Shown here: piece after piece, positions 20,157 through 27,319 of the stretch
Numbering within the stretch: the first letter of the stretch is position 1
How the letters are laid out: each line of letters starts with the position of its first letter
Source of the DNA: a virus
DNA length: 27,319 nt
IMG/VR virus record: IMGVR_UViG_3300042936_000502
Location: 1-27,319 of that record
Direction: 5' to 3' (one strand)
The notes under the pieces: generated by a model
Seen by the model: the letters and a program-made list of their open reading frames with translations, nothing else
Databases searched by the model: none
Told to the model about the DNA's origin: nothing
Program-made: the position numbers and the translations under genes

Positions 20157-20294
20157 ATGACAGCGACTATTCTCCAGGCGACAGGCATCCTGACAATCTC
20201 ACTCGGTGCGGCCTTTATTTATCCACCAGCCGGCTTAGTTCTACTAGGAGCTGGACTTTTAGTATTCGGTATAGCCATTGAAAGAAGTAAGTAA
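20157..20294 (+). CDS. Small membrane protein between terminase and portal
   Basis: A 45-residue frame from ATG 20157 with two hydrophobic segments (about residues 8-21 and 25-40) separated by a Pro-Pro turn, and a charged end (ERSK). The stop overlaps the portal ATG (TAATG), and it fills the only gap between two core packaging genes. Function unknown. Confidence 0.65.
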   Translation: MTATILQATGILTISLGAAFIYPPAGLVLLGAGLLVFGIAIERSK

Positions 20295-21631
20295 TGCTAG
20301 GTAACCTTTTCGAGCAACGTGCCGTCAGTTTTCAAACTATTTGGGGTGCAGGTGAGCCATTCGGTTTACAAAGCGAAGCTGGCGTAAATGTCACTACCAA
20401 AAAGTCTTTTGAGATTGTTGCTTTCTTTTCAGCAGTAAGTCTTATCTCTGACACCATTTCAACTTTGCCATGTGGGGCTTACCTAAGAGTCGGGCCAATC
20501 CGCCGACCCTTGAACCCCAGACCTGTTTGGTTAGATCAGCCTGACATTGACCTAAGCACAAGAGCAGCGTTCTTTCAGCAGGTCTTTTCAAGCTTGCTCG
20601 TACATGGCAATTCTTACACTCGCGTATTCCGCGATGCACAAGGACAAGTTGTAAACCTAGTAAACCTAAACCCTGAAAAGGTTGAAGTAGAACGCTCTAA
20701 GATTGGTCGAAAGGTTTACATCTATCAAGAGGAAAATAAACCACTTTCGGGTGACGAGATTATTCACATCGTTGACCTCATCCTGCCAGGCGACCTAAAA
20801 GGACTAAGCAGAGTAGAAACTCTAAAGCAGTCACTTGGTCTAAACATTGCACTAAGCGATTACGCAGCTAGGTTCTTCGGTACTGGTGCTTCTGCTGCTG
20901 GGGTTATTGAGTTTCCTGGCAACCTAACTTCAGAACAAGCCAAACAGCTTGCTGATGGTTTTGACGCTCGACACCGCAACGGAACTAGACGCGCACACAA
21001 GACAGGTGTTCTATCGGGGGGAGCTAAGTTTGTTTCTACACAACTTGACCCTGAATCATCACAGGCTTTGGAGTCACGCAAGTTTGCAGTAGAAGAAATT
21101 GCAAGAGCTTTCAATGTTCCACTACACCTTTTAGGCGTTCCTGGCACAGCTAGCTACGCATCAGTTGAACAAAACAACTTGCAGTTTGTTTCTATGACCC
21201 TTCGACCAATGGCCGAAAAGGTAGAAGCAGCTTTCTCACGCTTACTACCAGGCGATGCCTTTATCAAGTTTCAGTTCAACGATCTTCTCCGCGCTGACTT
21301 AGAAGCTCGTATTCGGTCATACTCGGTTGGAGCGCAAGCAGGTTTCTACTCGACTAACGACATTCGCAGACTAGAGGACATGCCACCGGTAGATCAAGGT
21401 GACCAGTACCGAGTGCCACTAGCCAACATTGCTTTGGCTGACACTGAAACCATTACTAACGAAAAGAAGATTTACATGGTTTCTCAGTTGGTCCAGTCAG
21501 GATTCTTGCCAAGCGAAGTTCTAGCCGCTCTTGGTCTTCCAGAGATTGCACACACTGGCTTGCCTTCGGTACAGCTACAAGGTGTCGCTCAAGTCAACCC
21601 TGACGACCCGCAAGCTGTTTACGAGGTCTAG
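20294..21631 (+). CDS. Portal protein, HK97/SPP1-like
   Basis: A 445-residue portal, the ring at the capsid vertex through which DNA passes. It shows the usual blocks: FEIVAFFSAVSLISDTIS near residue 40, FFQQVFSSLLVHGNSYTRV near 90, DEIIHIVDL, LGLNIALSDYAARFFGTGA, FNVPLHLLGVPG with the following YASVEQNNLQF, and LRPMAEKVEAAFSRLL, ending with the Asn-Asp-Ile-Arg segment (STNDIRRLEDMPPVDQGD). Length and motif order match HK97-type portals. It follows terminase and precedes the protease. Confidence 0.93.
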   Translation: MLGNLFEQRAVSFQTIWGAGEPFGLQSEAGVNVTTKKSFEIVAFFSAVSLISDTISTLPCGAYLRVGPIRRPLNPRPVWLDQPDIDLSTRAAFFQQVFSSLLVHGNSYTRVFRDAQGQVVNLVNLNPEKVEVERSKIGRKVYIYQEENKPLSGDEIIHIVDLILPGDLKGLSRVETLKQSLGLNIALSDYAARFFGTGASAAGVIEFPGNLTSEQAKQLADGFDARHRNGTRRAHKTGVLSGGAKFVSTQLDPESSQALESRKFAVEEIARAFNVPLHLLGVPGTASYASVEQNNLQFVSMTLRPMAEKVEAAFSRLLPGDAFIKFQFNDLLRADLEARIRSYSVGAQAGFYSTNDIRRLEDMPPVDQGDQYRVPLANIALADTETITNEKKIYMVSQLVQSGFLPSEVLAALGLPEIAHTGLPSVQLQGVAQVNPDDPQAVYEV

Positions 21632-21633
21632 GC

Positions 21634-21906
21634 ATGGTTCTTACTAGCCTTATAGCAATCGGAACAACTAGACAGCAGATAGTTGGCCCAGCTATTCAAC
21701 GACAGGTTGTTCACTTGCACAATCAAATGAAGTCAGGAGCGCACTACATTCACATTGGCAATGAAACTGTAACCACTACAAATAGTATTCACCTAGACCC
21801 AGCAGAATCAAAGGTCATAACCTTAGAGCCTTTAGATGGTCTTTGGGCGATTGCCACTGCTGCTAACCAAGATTTAGGAATTTTCATAGTTAGGCAAAGC
21901 CAATAA
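21634..21906 (+). CDS. Small head-region protein, hypothetical
   Basis: A 90-residue beta-rich protein starting two bases after the portal stop. Segments such as HYIHIGNETVTTTNSIHL, SKVITLEPLDGLWAIAT and LGIFIVRQS read as beta strands, like small phage proteins predicted to be adaptors or decoration proteins. It overlaps the protease start (TAATG). No clear family; structural by position. Confidence 0.65.
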   Translation: MVLTSLIAIGTTRQQIVGPAIQRQVVHLHNQMKSGAHYIHIGNETVTTTNSIHLDPAESKVITLEPLDGLWAIATAANQDLGIFIVRQSQ

Positions 21907-23621
21907 TGCCTTACTACATCACAGACAAAAACGCAGAGTGTTCCAACTGGGCTGTTGAAAAGCAAGATGGCGAACTTATTGCTTGTCACGATACAAAAGA
22001 ATCAGCCATTGACCAAGCAGTAGCTATAAGCATTGCTGAAGAAACTGAGTTTGTCGGCGAAAGAGCAGCAATCGGTTCACTAGCTATTGGTGACTTTGTT
22101 TCTTGGTCGCCACTCGACCCAAGAGTTGCTTCACAGATTGAAATGGTTGAAGGTCAGTTTGCTATCGTTCGACTGTTTGAATACGAGGATGGCATTTTTG
22201 AGCCAACCGACAAGATGATGGTCATAAATGTTTTCCAGTTGGAAAAGATACCTACCCCAAAGATGATTGCTGTCGAGATGGAGCAGGTCGAGGAGATGCA
22301 CGAGCCTCATGACCCTAACCTGCCAGACAATTACAGACCAGCTTTATCTGACGATGTTCCAGAGGGCAGGGCTTGTGGCAACTGTTTCTTCTATGACGAG
22401 TCAAGAGTAAACGCTGAAGGTAACCAAGCTTGGTGTGAGCGTTGGGATGCTTTTGTTGAAGGTAGTTATTACTGCAACGCTTGGCAAGCAGACCAAGAGG
22501 GAAGGGACATTGACCAAAACGCCCCCGCCTACATGAGAGCAGCAGCTCGCAGAGGCCTTGAGTATTACGAAGAAGGTCTTGCTGGTGATGGCGTAACACC
22601 TGGCACTATCCGCGAGGCTAGAGAAATGGCTGAGGGTCAAGTATCTGATGACAAGTGGGTTCGTTTAGCTGCTTGGATTGCTCGTCACCTAGTTGATCTT
22701 GACTCACCAGACGCAAATCCAGACTCTGACAACTATCCATCTGCCGGTGTGGTCGCACATTTGCTTTGGGGATCAGGGCCAAGCAAGCGAGCAGCGCAAC
22801 GGACTAAAGACTACGCTGATTCGGTTGTTGCTAGAATCAGAGCAGAGGAAACTAACAGTATGGACAAGAAAAACAAGTGGCTTGATGTAGCTAGAGCAAT
22901 CCAGCTAAAGATTGACGGCCCACAGGCTCAGTCAAAAGAGCCAGAGGTAAGAACCAACAGCGTTGACTTTGAAGTCAGAGCTGAGGGTGACGGCATGACC
23001 TTTACAGGTTACGCTTCTGTGTTCAATAGTCCATCAGAAGATTTAGGTGGTTTTGTCGAGTATGTCGCTCCAGGTGCTTTCAAGCGTTCTTTACAATCTC
23101 GCAATGAGGTCAAACTTCTTTGGAACCATGACTCAGGTGAGCCTCTGGCTTCCCTGAGAGGTGGCACAATGCAACTCATTGAAGATGAAGTCGGACTAAG
23201 AGTTACAGCTAAGCTTCCAAACACAACAAGAGGCCGCGACATTGCCGAGCTACTTCGCACCAAGGTAATTGACTCAATGAGCTTCGGTTTCAATGTGATC
23301 AAGGATTCTTGGTCAAGAGATGGTCAGACAAGAACCTTGGAGTCAGTCCGTTTATTCGAGGCAAGCATCGTAAGTTTTCCAGCATATGCCGCTACAACAG
23401 CCACAGTTCGGTCAGCCCCAAGCATCAATGCTGACGAGCTAGCAGATGCTTTACTCAGGCTAGAGTCCGGTGAAGAACTTGACAGCAAGAGTGCAGAGCT
23501 AATCACTGATGTAGTAAACAAGCTCAAGGCACAACCAGAAATAGAAGAAGTAATTGACAACGGCCTTGACCTGCTAGACCTAAAGAAAAAGCAGTTCGAC
23601 CTTCTACTGAAAAGGATATAA
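21906..23621 (+). CDS. Multi-domain HK97-type prohead protease
   Basis: A 571-residue fusion, far longer than the usual 150-250 residues of the S78 family. Residues 1-48 are a small module (YITDKNAECSNWAV, ACHDTKESA); 58-112 a beta module with GDFVSW; 157-190 a four-Cys group (Cys157, Cys160, Cys177, Cys190) like high-potential iron-sulfur motifs; 208-312 a helical module found in other phage head proteins. Residues 352-498 are the protease, with His408 in LLWNHD and Ser459 in SMSFGF. It trims scaffold and capsid during maturation. An internal ATG at 22860 with AGAGGAA nine bases upstream could also give a 253-residue protease-only product. Confidence 0.9.
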   Translation: MPYYITDKNAECSNWAVEKQDGELIACHDTKESAIDQAVAISIAEETEFVGERAAIGSLAIGDFVSWSPLDPRVASQIEMVEGQFAIVRLFEYEDGIFEPTDKMMVINVFQLEKIPTPKMIAVEMEQVEEMHEPHDPNLPDNYRPALSDDVPEGRACGNCFFYDESRVNAEGNQAWCERWDAFVEGSYYCNAWQADQEGRDIDQNAPAYMRAAARRGLEYYEEGLAGDGVTPGTIREAREMAEGQVSDDKWVRLAAWIARHLVDLDSPDANPDSDNYPSAGVVAHLLWGSGPSKRAAQRTKDYADSVVARIRAEETNSMDKKNKWLDVARAIQLKIDGPQAQSKEPEVRTNSVDFEVRAEGDGMTFTGYASVFNSPSEDLGGFVEYVAPGAFKRSLQSRNEVKLLWNHDSGEPLASLRGGTMQLIEDEVGLRVTAKLPNTTRGRDIAELLRTKVIDSMSFGFNVIKDSWSRDGQTRTLESVRLFEASIVSFPAYAATTATVRSAPSINADELADALLRLESGEELDSKSAELITDVVNKLKAQPEIEEVIDNGLDLLDLKKKQFDLLLKRI

Positions 23622-23623
23622 AC

Positions 23624-23800
23624 ATGGCAAGCAAAGATGAAATCAAAAAAGCAATCCTAAAGACCGCCGGTAACCCTTCGGTTGGCATAATTGCTGACAT
23701 GGCAGATGATCTAGCTAACGCAGTATGGGAGCTAGACAACACAAACTCATACAACCCAGCCAAAGAAGCAAGGGTTGTAGACAGCAAAGAAACCCGATAG
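23624..23800 (+). CDS. Small head-region protein, hypothetical
   Basis: A 58-residue helical protein starting two bases after the protease stop, with AAAAGGATATAA upstream. It reads EIKKAILKTAGNPSVGIIADMADDLANAVWEL and ends PAKEARVVDSKETR. Small proteins of this composition are found between protease and capsid genes in many actinophages; their function is not established. A strong terminator follows. Confidence 0.7.
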   Translation: MASKDEIKKAILKTAGNPSVGIIADMADDLANAVWELDNTNSYNPAKEARVVDSKETR

Positions 23801-23809
23801 AGTTTCTTT

Positions 23810-23850
23810 AACCCCAGCTCAGCCCCCTTTCTGAGCTGGGGTTTTCTTTT
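23810..23850 (+). terminator. Strong Rho-independent terminator before the capsid gene
   Basis: AACCCCAGCTCAG (23810-23822) and CTGAGCTGGGGTT (23831-23843) form a perfect 13-base-pair stem with an eight-base loop, followed by TTCTTTT. Transcription from the packaging genes should end or drop here, so the capsid gene is likely to have its own promoter or depend on read-through. Confidence 0.9.
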
Positions 23851-23872
23851 GCTTGTAAACTTGTTGGTAACA

Positions 23873-23913
23873 GTTGAGTGTAAGCACCGCTGTCTGTTGA
23901 GTGTCAGCACCGC
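23873..23913 (+). promoter_or_regulatory. Direct repeat in the capsid leader region
   Basis: GTTGAGTGTAAGCACCGC (23873-23890) recurs with one change at 23896-23913, a 23-base period. The pair lies between the terminator and the capsid gene. Each begins with a TTGAGT that resembles a -35, but no good -10 is found at the proper distance. A binding site pair, an unusual late promoter or a leader-RNA element are all possible. Confidence 0.5.
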
Positions 23914-23948
23914 AGAAAACCCAAAATCAATCTATTTAGGAGATATAC

Positions 23949-25100
23949 ATGTCTGACTTTATCAAGTCACAGATGGATGCTCGCAACAACCTGATCGCAC
24001 AGGCAAGAGAAGTTCTTGACTTTGCACAGGGTGAGAAGCGTGGACTATCCGCTGAAGAAAACACCAAGATTGCTCGTATCGAAGCTGACATTGACTCAGC
24101 CGATGCAACAATCGAAACCGCTCGTAAACTAGCAGATCGTGAAGCTCGTGCTTCTGAGGCTGCTGCTTCATTCACACCATCCATGCCAGCACAGTCAAAC
24201 TCTGACGCTGACATCCTTCGCTCAATCGCTACTGGCGAAATGCGCGGATACGACTTCGCCCGCGAGGTTCGTACTCTAGTTCCATCCGCTAACACTGTTG
24301 GTCAGTCTTTCTATGACCAGGTATTTGAGATTGCACAGCTAGTTGGCCCAATGCTAACTGTTTCTGAAATCTTCAACACCACTTCAGGTGAGAACCTAGT
24401 AATCCCAACTGTTACCGCAACTTCAACCTCTGGTTCTGTTGCAGCAGCAGGAACCATCTCAGAGTCCAACCCAACATTCTCATCCATCACTCTTGGAGCT
24501 GAGAAATATGGTGCGCTCGTTCAAGTGGCTCAAGAACTAGTGTCCGATGCCGGATTTAACATCACTAGCTACATCGCACAGCAACTAGGTACTTCTCTAG
24601 GTTTGCAGGCAAACTCCGTTCTAACCACAAAGCTATCCGCAGCCGCAGGCTCAGTAGTAACTGGTGGAACTGGTGTTTCCGGTGCTGCTTCATACGAGAA
24701 CCTAATTGACCTTGTATACGGAATCGCCGATGGCGCTCGCGTACTTCCAGGTCTAGGTTTCCAGATGAGCAAGACTGGAATCGCAGCCGCTCGCAAGCTG
24801 AAGGATGGTGCAGGAAACTACATCTGGACTAACTCAGCAGTTCCTGGTCAGCCAGCAACATTGCTTGGCTACCCAGTGTACGAGAACCCAAATGTTGCAG
24901 CAGTAGGAACTGGAACCAAGTCGGTTCTATTCGGTCACCTACCAAGCTTCAAGGTTCGCGTTGCAGGTGGAATCCGCGTTGACCAGTCAACCGATTTCGC
25001 GTTCAACACAGACACTGTGACATATCGCGGCCTGATTAGGCTTGACGGTGGATTAACCCATGCAACCCATATCGGGTACTTCAAGGGTGGAGCTAGCTAA
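23949..25100 (+). CDS. Major capsid protein, HK97 fold
   Basis: A 383-residue HK97-type capsid protein. Residues 1-75 form a charged coiled-coil delta (scaffold) domain (MDARNNLIAQAREVLDFAQ, ARIEADIDSADATIETARKL) that the prohead protease should remove. The fold follows: LVPSANTVGQSFYDQV, GENLVIPTVTATSTS, LGAEKYGALVQVAQEL, and the end VDQSTDFAFNTDTVTYRGLIRLDG. AGGAGATATACATG before it is close to the T7 gene 10 leader, a very strong ribosome site, as expected for the most abundant virion protein. Codon use appears optimised (many CTA, ATC, GCA). Confidence 0.95.
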   Translation: MSDFIKSQMDARNNLIAQAREVLDFAQGEKRGLSAEENTKIARIEADIDSADATIETARKLADREARASEAAASFTPSMPAQSNSDADILRSIATGEMRGYDFAREVRTLVPSANTVGQSFYDQVFEIAQLVGPMLTVSEIFNTTSGENLVIPTVTATSTSGSVAAAGTISESNPTFSSITLGAEKYGALVQVAQELVSDAGFNITSYIAQQLGTSLGLQANSVLTTKLSAAAGSVVTGGTGVSGAASYENLIDLVYGIADGARVLPGLGFQMSKTGIAAARKLKDGAGNYIWTNSAVPGQPATLLGYPVYENPNVAAVGTGTKSVLFGHLPSFKVRVAGGIRVDQSTDFAFNTDTVTYRGLIRLDGGLTHATHIGYFKGGAS

Positions 25101-25125
25101 CCCTAGCCCCCAGTCAAAAAGCTGG

Positions 25126-25169
25126 CAGTGGGTCACAGAGCGTAGGACTGTGGCCCACTGTCTTTTTTT
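25126..25169 (+). terminator. Strong Rho-independent terminator after the capsid gene
   Basis: CAGTGGGTCACAG (25126-25138) pairs with CTGTGGCCCACTG (25148-25160), 13 base pairs with one G-T pair and a nine-base loop, followed by TCT7. It isolates the capsid message from the glycosyltransferase genes. Confidence 0.92.
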
Positions 25170-25184
25170 GCTATGGTTTATCTA
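25169..25184 (+). promoter_or_regulatory. Extended -10 promoter giving a possible leaderless transcript
   Basis: TGC plus TATGGT (25169-25177) is an extended -10 element placed at the end of the terminator T-run. The glycosyltransferase ATG follows at 25184, six bases after the hexamer, where transcription itself would start, and no ribosome site precedes it. A leaderless message, common in Actinobacteria, is the simplest reading. Confidence 0.4.
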
Positions 25185-26374
25185 TGCCTACAAATAAAGA
25201 GAAACTAAATGGCGCAGTAAGCGTCTGGTCTAACAGCTACAACGCACCAACCGGATACGGCCAACAGGTCACAATGCTGATTGACCGACTCAAGCGAGCA
25301 AACCTTGATGTCGCAATGCTTTCCAACTATGGACTTGAGGGAATCCCAAGCTCAATACAAACGCCTTATGGCAAAATTCCACATTACCCAAGAGGTTTAG
25401 ATCAATACTCAAACGATTCGGGACCACAGGATCACAAGACCTTTATAGCTGACAAAGATAAGCCGAACCTTCTTATCAGCCTTTACGATGTTTGGGTAAT
25501 GAAGTCAAAACAGTATGACGACTTTCCAATCGCTGCTTGGACACCACTCGACCATGTGACTCTGCCACCAGGTGTCGAGAGTTTCTTACGCAAAGAGAAT
25601 GTTACGCCAGTTGCGATGTCACCTCATGGCGTTAGACAGCTAACAGCTAAAGGCATTGAGTGTGAGTACGCACCTCACGCGATTGACACAAAGGTTTACA
25701 AGCCAAGCTACAAGATTGGCAATCACGACATAAACGAATACATGGGTCTAAGCCCAGATAACTTTGTAGTCGGAGTAGTGGCAGCTAACAAGGCATCAGG
25801 TCTAGTTCACCGCAAAGCCTATGGTGAGGTAATCCTTGCCTTTAGTGTCTTTGCTAAAGACAAACCTGATGCTGTGATGTATCTTCACACCGATTCATTC
25901 GGTTTGTCAGGTGGCTGGAACTTGCTCAACATCCTTGCCTCGCTGGGAGTAAAGAAAGAACAAGTAATCTTTCCAAACCCACAAGACTACCGATTCGGTT
26001 TAGCTCAGTCTGATCTTGCTGCTCTTTATACAAGGATGGATGTCTTGCTAGCACCTAGCTTGGGTGAAGGCTTTGGAGTTCCATCAGTCGAGGCTCAAGC
26101 TTGTGGCACCAGGGTTATCGGTTCTAACTGGGCGGCAACACCTGACCTAGTAAGTTCTGACTCTTGGTTGACTGAGGGACAACTAACCTGGGATGCCGGT
26201 CAAGACGCTTGGTGGATGACCCCAAATGTATCTAGCCTGGTCAATGCGCTAGAGGAATCTTACAAAGCAGATCGTGGAACATCGCAGGTTGCAATTGACT
26301 TTGCCAGCCAGTTTGATGTCGAGAAGGTCTGGGATAATAATTGGATGCCGATTCTAAAGAAGTTGCTCAAGTGA
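25184..26374 (+). CDS. GT4-family glycosyltransferase
   Basis: A 396-residue GT-B glycosyltransferase. The N-terminal domain starts SVWSNSYNAPTGYGQQV, the usual opening of GT4 enzymes (sugar-acceptor side, Gly-rich loop). The C-terminal domain has VVGVVAANKASGLVHRKAYGEVILAF near residues 195-220 and the donor-binding E-x7-E in EGFGVPSVE near 295. It transfers a sugar from a nucleotide-sugar donor. It stands between capsid and head-tail connector genes with its own terminator-bounded unit, so glycosylation of capsid or tail protein is a reasonable inference. The next gene starts at an overlapping GTGA. Confidence 0.88.
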   Translation: MPTNKEKLNGAVSVWSNSYNAPTGYGQQVTMLIDRLKRANLDVAMLSNYGLEGIPSSIQTPYGKIPHYPRGLDQYSNDSGPQDHKTFIADKDKPNLLISLYDVWVMKSKQYDDFPIAAWTPLDHVTLPPGVESFLRKENVTPVAMSPHGVRQLTAKGIECEYAPHAIDTKVYKPSYKIGNHDINEYMGLSPDNFVVGVVAANKASGLVHRKAYGEVILAFSVFAKDKPDAVMYLHTDSFGLSGGWNLLNILASLGVKKEQVIFPNPQDYRFGLAQSDLAALYTRMDVLLAPSLGEGFGVPSVEAQACGTRVIGSNWAATPDLVSSDSWLTEGQLTWDAGQDAWWMTPNVSSLVNALEESYKADRGTSQVAIDFASQFDVEKVWDNNWMPILKKLLK

Positions 26375-27018
26375 TTCCTGTATTAGCTTTCCCAACTTAC
26401 GCTAGACACGATCTGGCGCAAAGAATGATTGACTCGATTGATTACCCAGTCGAGCATCTGGTAATTGTAGATAATTCTGGCAAGAGAGTATTTGAGCCAG
26501 TCAAGCCTGACATTGTAAAGAACATGTGGCTTATACAAGTTCCTTTTGGTTTAGGGCCAACCGCAGCTATGAACCTTGTCGTCAAGTCAACACCACACGC
26601 TAAGTATTGGATTATGGCTAGCGAGGATACTTATTGTGCGCCTGGAAGCTTAGAGAAGATACATAATGAGGTAGATACTGAAGCCCTAAACTTTGTGGAT
26701 GCTGTCCCTGACTGGTGCTTTATTGCACTTGGTGAAGGTGTAGTCCTAAAGGCTGGCCTAGCGAGTGAGTTGTTTCACCCTCTTTACTTTGAGGACAATG
26801 ACTATGAGAGGCAGATTGACGCTCTCGGTATTCCAAAAAAGCGTATTCATGCGACTATTCACCATGACAACAGCTCTACGATTGGCGCTGGATTCGGTCC
26901 CAAAAACGCTTACACTTTCTCTATAAATCAAAGGCTTTACGAAAAAAGAATAGCTGAGAACAACATGAATAGCGGTGAGTGGTCCCTAAAGATAAGGCGA
27001 GAGAACTCTTGGGACTAA
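26371..27018 (+). CDS. GT2-like glycosyltransferase
   Basis: A 215-residue protein from GTG 26371, overlapping the preceding stop (GTGA). It has the Rossmann-type GT-A start VIPVLAFPTYARHDLAQRMIDSI, LVIVDNSG, LGPTAAMNL and a DxD-like acidic site in IMASEDTYCAPG near residue 90, then FEDNDYERQI. This is the core of GT2-type transferases acting on proteins or polysaccharides. It works next to the GT4 gene, so the two may add successive sugars to one acceptor. An in-frame ATG at 26341 would give a longer form overlapping the GT4 end. Confidence 0.8.
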   Translation: MIPVLAFPTYARHDLAQRMIDSIDYPVEHLVIVDNSGKRVFEPVKPDIVKNMWLIQVPFGLGPTAAMNLVVKSTPHAKYWIMASEDTYCAPGSLEKIHNEVDTEALNFVDAVPDWCFIALGEGVVLKAGLASELFHPLYFEDNDYERQIDALGIPKKRIHATIHHDNSSTIGAGFGPKNAYTFSINQRLYEKRIAENNMNSGEWSLKIRRENSWD

Positions 27019-27058
27019 CCTTATTAGTATCCTTTTGATTCAGTAGAATAGGAACATT

Positions 27059-27319
27059 ATGGCAATTACTAACGGCTACGCCACATTACAAGAGGTGAAA
27101 AATTCACTTCGCATAACTGACAATCTCGATGATACTTTGCTAGAAACAGCTATCGAGTCTGCCTCTCGGATGATTGACGGCTACACCGCTCGCACCTTCT
27201 ACAACGCCGGAACAGCCACTAGAAACTTTGCTGCTACCGATGCCCTAAACCTTATTATTGACGATGCTATTTCGGTTTCGGTAGTATCTTCTACCGATGA
27301 AGTTGGAGATACTTATGTA
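27059..27319 (+). CDS. Head-tail connector protein, gp6-like (3' truncated)
   Basis: The first 87 codons of a gene that runs off the window, from ATG 27059 with AGGAAC upstream; a -10-like TAGAAT (27044-27049) lies close by. The product reads YATLQEVKNSLRITDNLDDTLLETAIESASRMIDGYTARTFY, the opening of HK97 gp6/SPP1 gp15-type connectors, where a short helical bundle packs against the portal. Its order after portal, protease and capsid fits a siphophage head-tail region. Confidence 0.85.
   Translation, partial: MAITNGYATLQEVKNSLRITDNLDDTLLETAIESASRMIDGYTARTFYNAGTATRNFAATDALNLIIDDAISVSVVSSTDEVGDTYV

Noticed and set aside
25126-25169. Inverted repeat as a phage attachment core
   Set aside because: The T7 tail and position after the capsid stop make it a transcription terminator.
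1-27319. tRNA genes, integrase, attachment sites, insertion sequences
   Set aside because: I looked for tRNA cloverleaf features, recombinase motifs and terminal inverted repeats with transposase and saw none.

Overview
The window is part of a tailed double-stranded DNA phage genome (siphovirus-like, HK97-type head) that very probably infects an actinobacterium. This rests on a complete four-cysteine WhiB-family regulator, a P27-type small terminase, several small protein families typical of actinophages, and perfect actinobacterial-type LexA (SOS) boxes. The moderate GC content suggests a low-GC, perhaps aquatic, actinobacterial host; that last step is inference. No integrase, excisionase or CI-like repressor, and no tRNA gene, was recognised. 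Both ends cut genes: the left end lies in a glycine-rich tail protein and the right end in a head-tail connector, so the contig appears to open a circular map between tail and head genes.

Layout. 1-1.1 kb: end of the tail/appendage genes. 1.1-3.3 kb: lysis cassette with an XhlA-like membrane protein, an M23/PG-binding endolysin, a secreted Pro/Glu-rich protein and two small holin-like membrane proteins. 3.3-3.5 kb: WhiB on the minus strand, the only clear minus-strand gene. 3.6-9.2 kb: recombination and replication block with YqaJ exonuclease, probable annealing protein, HNH-like protein, winged-helix replication initiator carrying four iterons inside its gene, DnaB-type helicase, OB-fold SSB-like protein and RusA resolvase. 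9.3-11.3 kb: small early proteins behind a candidate regulated promoter. 11.3-14.5 kb: metallophosphoesterase, C5 cytosine methyltransferase, FmdB-like zinc ribbon and HNH endonuclease, with two G9 homopolymers.

14.5-18.2 kb is the unusual part: repeats and three SOS-like boxes, a C-rich noncoding stretch, phased A-tracts with a candidate promoter, eleven small unrecognised genes with a strongly different codon choice (my count CAA 35 to CAG 2, GAA 68 to GAG 6), a terminator, and another C-rich noncoding stretch with repeated motifs just before the terminase genes. 18.2-27.3 kb: packaging and head genes (terminase small and large, a small membrane protein, portal, a multi-module prohead protease, major capsid), then two glycosyltransferases placed between capsid and head-tail connector and set off by a strong terminator.

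Working model: the recombination/replication block supplies initiation at the iterons, helicase loading, recombination and junction resolution. The methyltransferase modifies DNA, possibly switched by its G9 tract. The HNH/terminase/portal/protease/capsid set packages DNA, and the glycosyltransferases may decorate the virion. The module at 14.5-18.2 kb is the best candidate for undescribed biology: an operon of small, perhaps host-takeover, proteins with damage-responsive control sites nearby.
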